From Thermoplasmata archaeon (GTDB lineage: Archaea > Thermoplasmatota > Thermoplasmata > Thermoplasmatales > Thermoplasmataceae), in assembly GCA_015520045.1 (NCBI GenBank), contig WAQW01000003.1, forward strand, positions 42,101 through 106,100: a stretch of 64,000 nt of DNA, given 5' to 3'. Of the stretch, positions 62,712 to 64,000 are shown piece by piece. The stretch's first letter is position 1. Every line of letters begins with the position of its first letter. The notes beneath the pieces were generated by a model, which searched no databases, was not told the DNA's origin, and was given only the letters and a program-made list of their open reading frames with translations. The translations under genes and the position numbers were made by a program.

Positions 62712-63872
62712 ATGGGAATGGTGGCATGAGAATGGCGTATACATAACGGAACTGGAAGATAATGGAGATGTGAAGGTACATCATGAGATTGAGAATGATG
62801 AATCTGCATGGACAGAGTTCAGGGATCATTATCTTTCCCTGAAACCTGAGATTTCCCTGGAGGTATCAACATCTGGAAAATACATTGCAGGAATGTTGAG
62901 GGACATGGGATTCTCCATCCACATGGCAGATCCTTCCAGACTCTCCCTTATATTCATTCTGCAATGGAAAATGATAGGGAGGATTCATACAGGTTAGCAA
63001 AACTTCTCAGATTGGGAGAATTACCGGAGGTGTATCTTCCTTCCCGGTATTCCGATGATCTCAGATCCGTAAGGTACAGGAAATCACCTGGGGAGGAAAT
63101 AACAATGCTCAAGAACAGGGTTCTTGCGATACTCTCCTCTGCAGGTATCAGGATCAATGCAACAGACATATTCGGGAAGAGGGGAATGGTAGCCATATTC
63201 AGATCTGCAAATAATCTTTCCACCTCACAGAGGGTTGTCCTTAATGATCTGATGGATAGGATTACCTATCTCATGAGAAAAGAATCAACAGTGGAGGATG
63301 AGATATCCAGATCTGCCATGAATGACAGGAATGTGGATCTCCTCATGACAATTCCGGGTATTGGCATATATTCTGCTGCTGCCATAACATCAGAGATAGA
63401 TGACATATCAAGATTCAAAACAAAGGAGAAACTTGCTTCCTATGCAGGATTGGTACCGAAACAGAATCAGTCCGGTACTGTGGATATAAGGGGACATATA
63501 ACCAAACGTGGACCATCAATGCTGAGATTTATCCTCGTGAATGCAACACATACGGTTATAAAATATTCAAAGAGGATGAAGAAGAAATACCTCAGTCTTG
63601 TAAGGAGGTTGGGAAAGAACCGTGCAATAGTTGCAATTGCCCGCATCCTCATAGAAACAATACATGTAATGCTTTCAAGGGGCATGGAATACATAGATCA
63701 GATGGATTCCCTTACTGAGAGAAAGAGGATTGCCATGAGCGTAAGGGCAAGAAGGCCTTTCCAGAGTATATCCATCGAGGATCAAATTAAAAATCTGATG
63801 GATGTCCGGAAGGAAAGACAGAGAAGAGCAAGAAATATGGAAAAGATAAATAACCCGGAGATGATCATATGA
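62712..63872 (+). pseudogene. IS110-family (DEDD) transposase, frameshifted N-terminal domain
   Basis: ITELEDNGDVKVHHEIEN...LEVSTSGKYIAGMLRDMGFSIHMADPSRLSLIF, then frame change to MENDREDSYRLAKLLRLGELPEVYLPS...; Transposase_20 core MTIPGIGIYSAAAITSEIDDISRFKTKEKLASYAGLVPKQNQSG. Confidence 0.85.
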
Positions 63873-63970
63873 CTGTCATAGAACTTTTTTCATAGAAGAA
63901 GTGGTCTCCAAGAACATTAAGGGGATATTATAAATGCAAGGATGAGATAGAGGAAATGTTTCAGGAGAGG

Positions 63971-63990
63971 TATCCTTTATAAATACACAA
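63971..63990. repeat. 20-bp exact repeat TATCCTTTATAAATACACAA, copy 2
   Basis: Identical to 39779-39798. Confidence 0.8.
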
Positions 63991-64000
63991 AATATGGGAC

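Larger units (their letters stand above)
62520..63990 (+). mobile_element. IS110-family insertion sequence (decayed; boundaries uncertain)
   Basis: Transposase pseudogene plus flanking non-coding ends; limits not determined. Confidence 0.6.

Overview
The window is a chromosomal segment of a Thermoplasmatales-like euryarchaeon. This placement is inferred from an archaeal 16S gene with no 23S next to it and from the gene families present; no database was searched. Most of it is informational and housekeeping. It contains a stand-alone 16S rRNA gene, tRNA-Leu(CAA) and tRNA-Arg(CCT), and ribosomal proteins S2, L11, L1, L10, L12, L10e, L40e and S10. Other core genes are EF-1alpha, EF-2, aIF5A, TFB, Spt5, SecE, Gar1, PCNA, RFC small subunit, two Orc1/Cdc6 paralogs and tRNA endonuclease. 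Metabolic genes include an Opp-type ABC transporter, a thiolase/DUF35/HMG-CoA synthase operon, hemE/hemH, purN/purQ, folC and a 2-oxoacid:ferredoxin oxidoreductase. Points worth a second look: (i) a PolB2-like polymerase with eroded exonuclease and motif C signatures, translationally coupled to an uncharacterised ORF; (ii) an agmatinase downstream of aIF5A whose conserved N-terminus can only be reached from a non-canonical start, probably ATT; (iii) a bulge-helix-bulge processing stem around 16S; (iv) a structured non-coding segment upstream of the 16S promoter; (v) a decayed island with a TnpB remnant, tRNA-Arg and a doubly interrupted ChrB-like gene; (vi) a decayed IS110-family transposase at the right edge, preceded by a hairpin with a symmetric internal loop like an IS110 bridge-RNA guide loop. 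The loop strands of (vi) match a CT-centred sequence just downstream of the transposase. All observations were made by eye.
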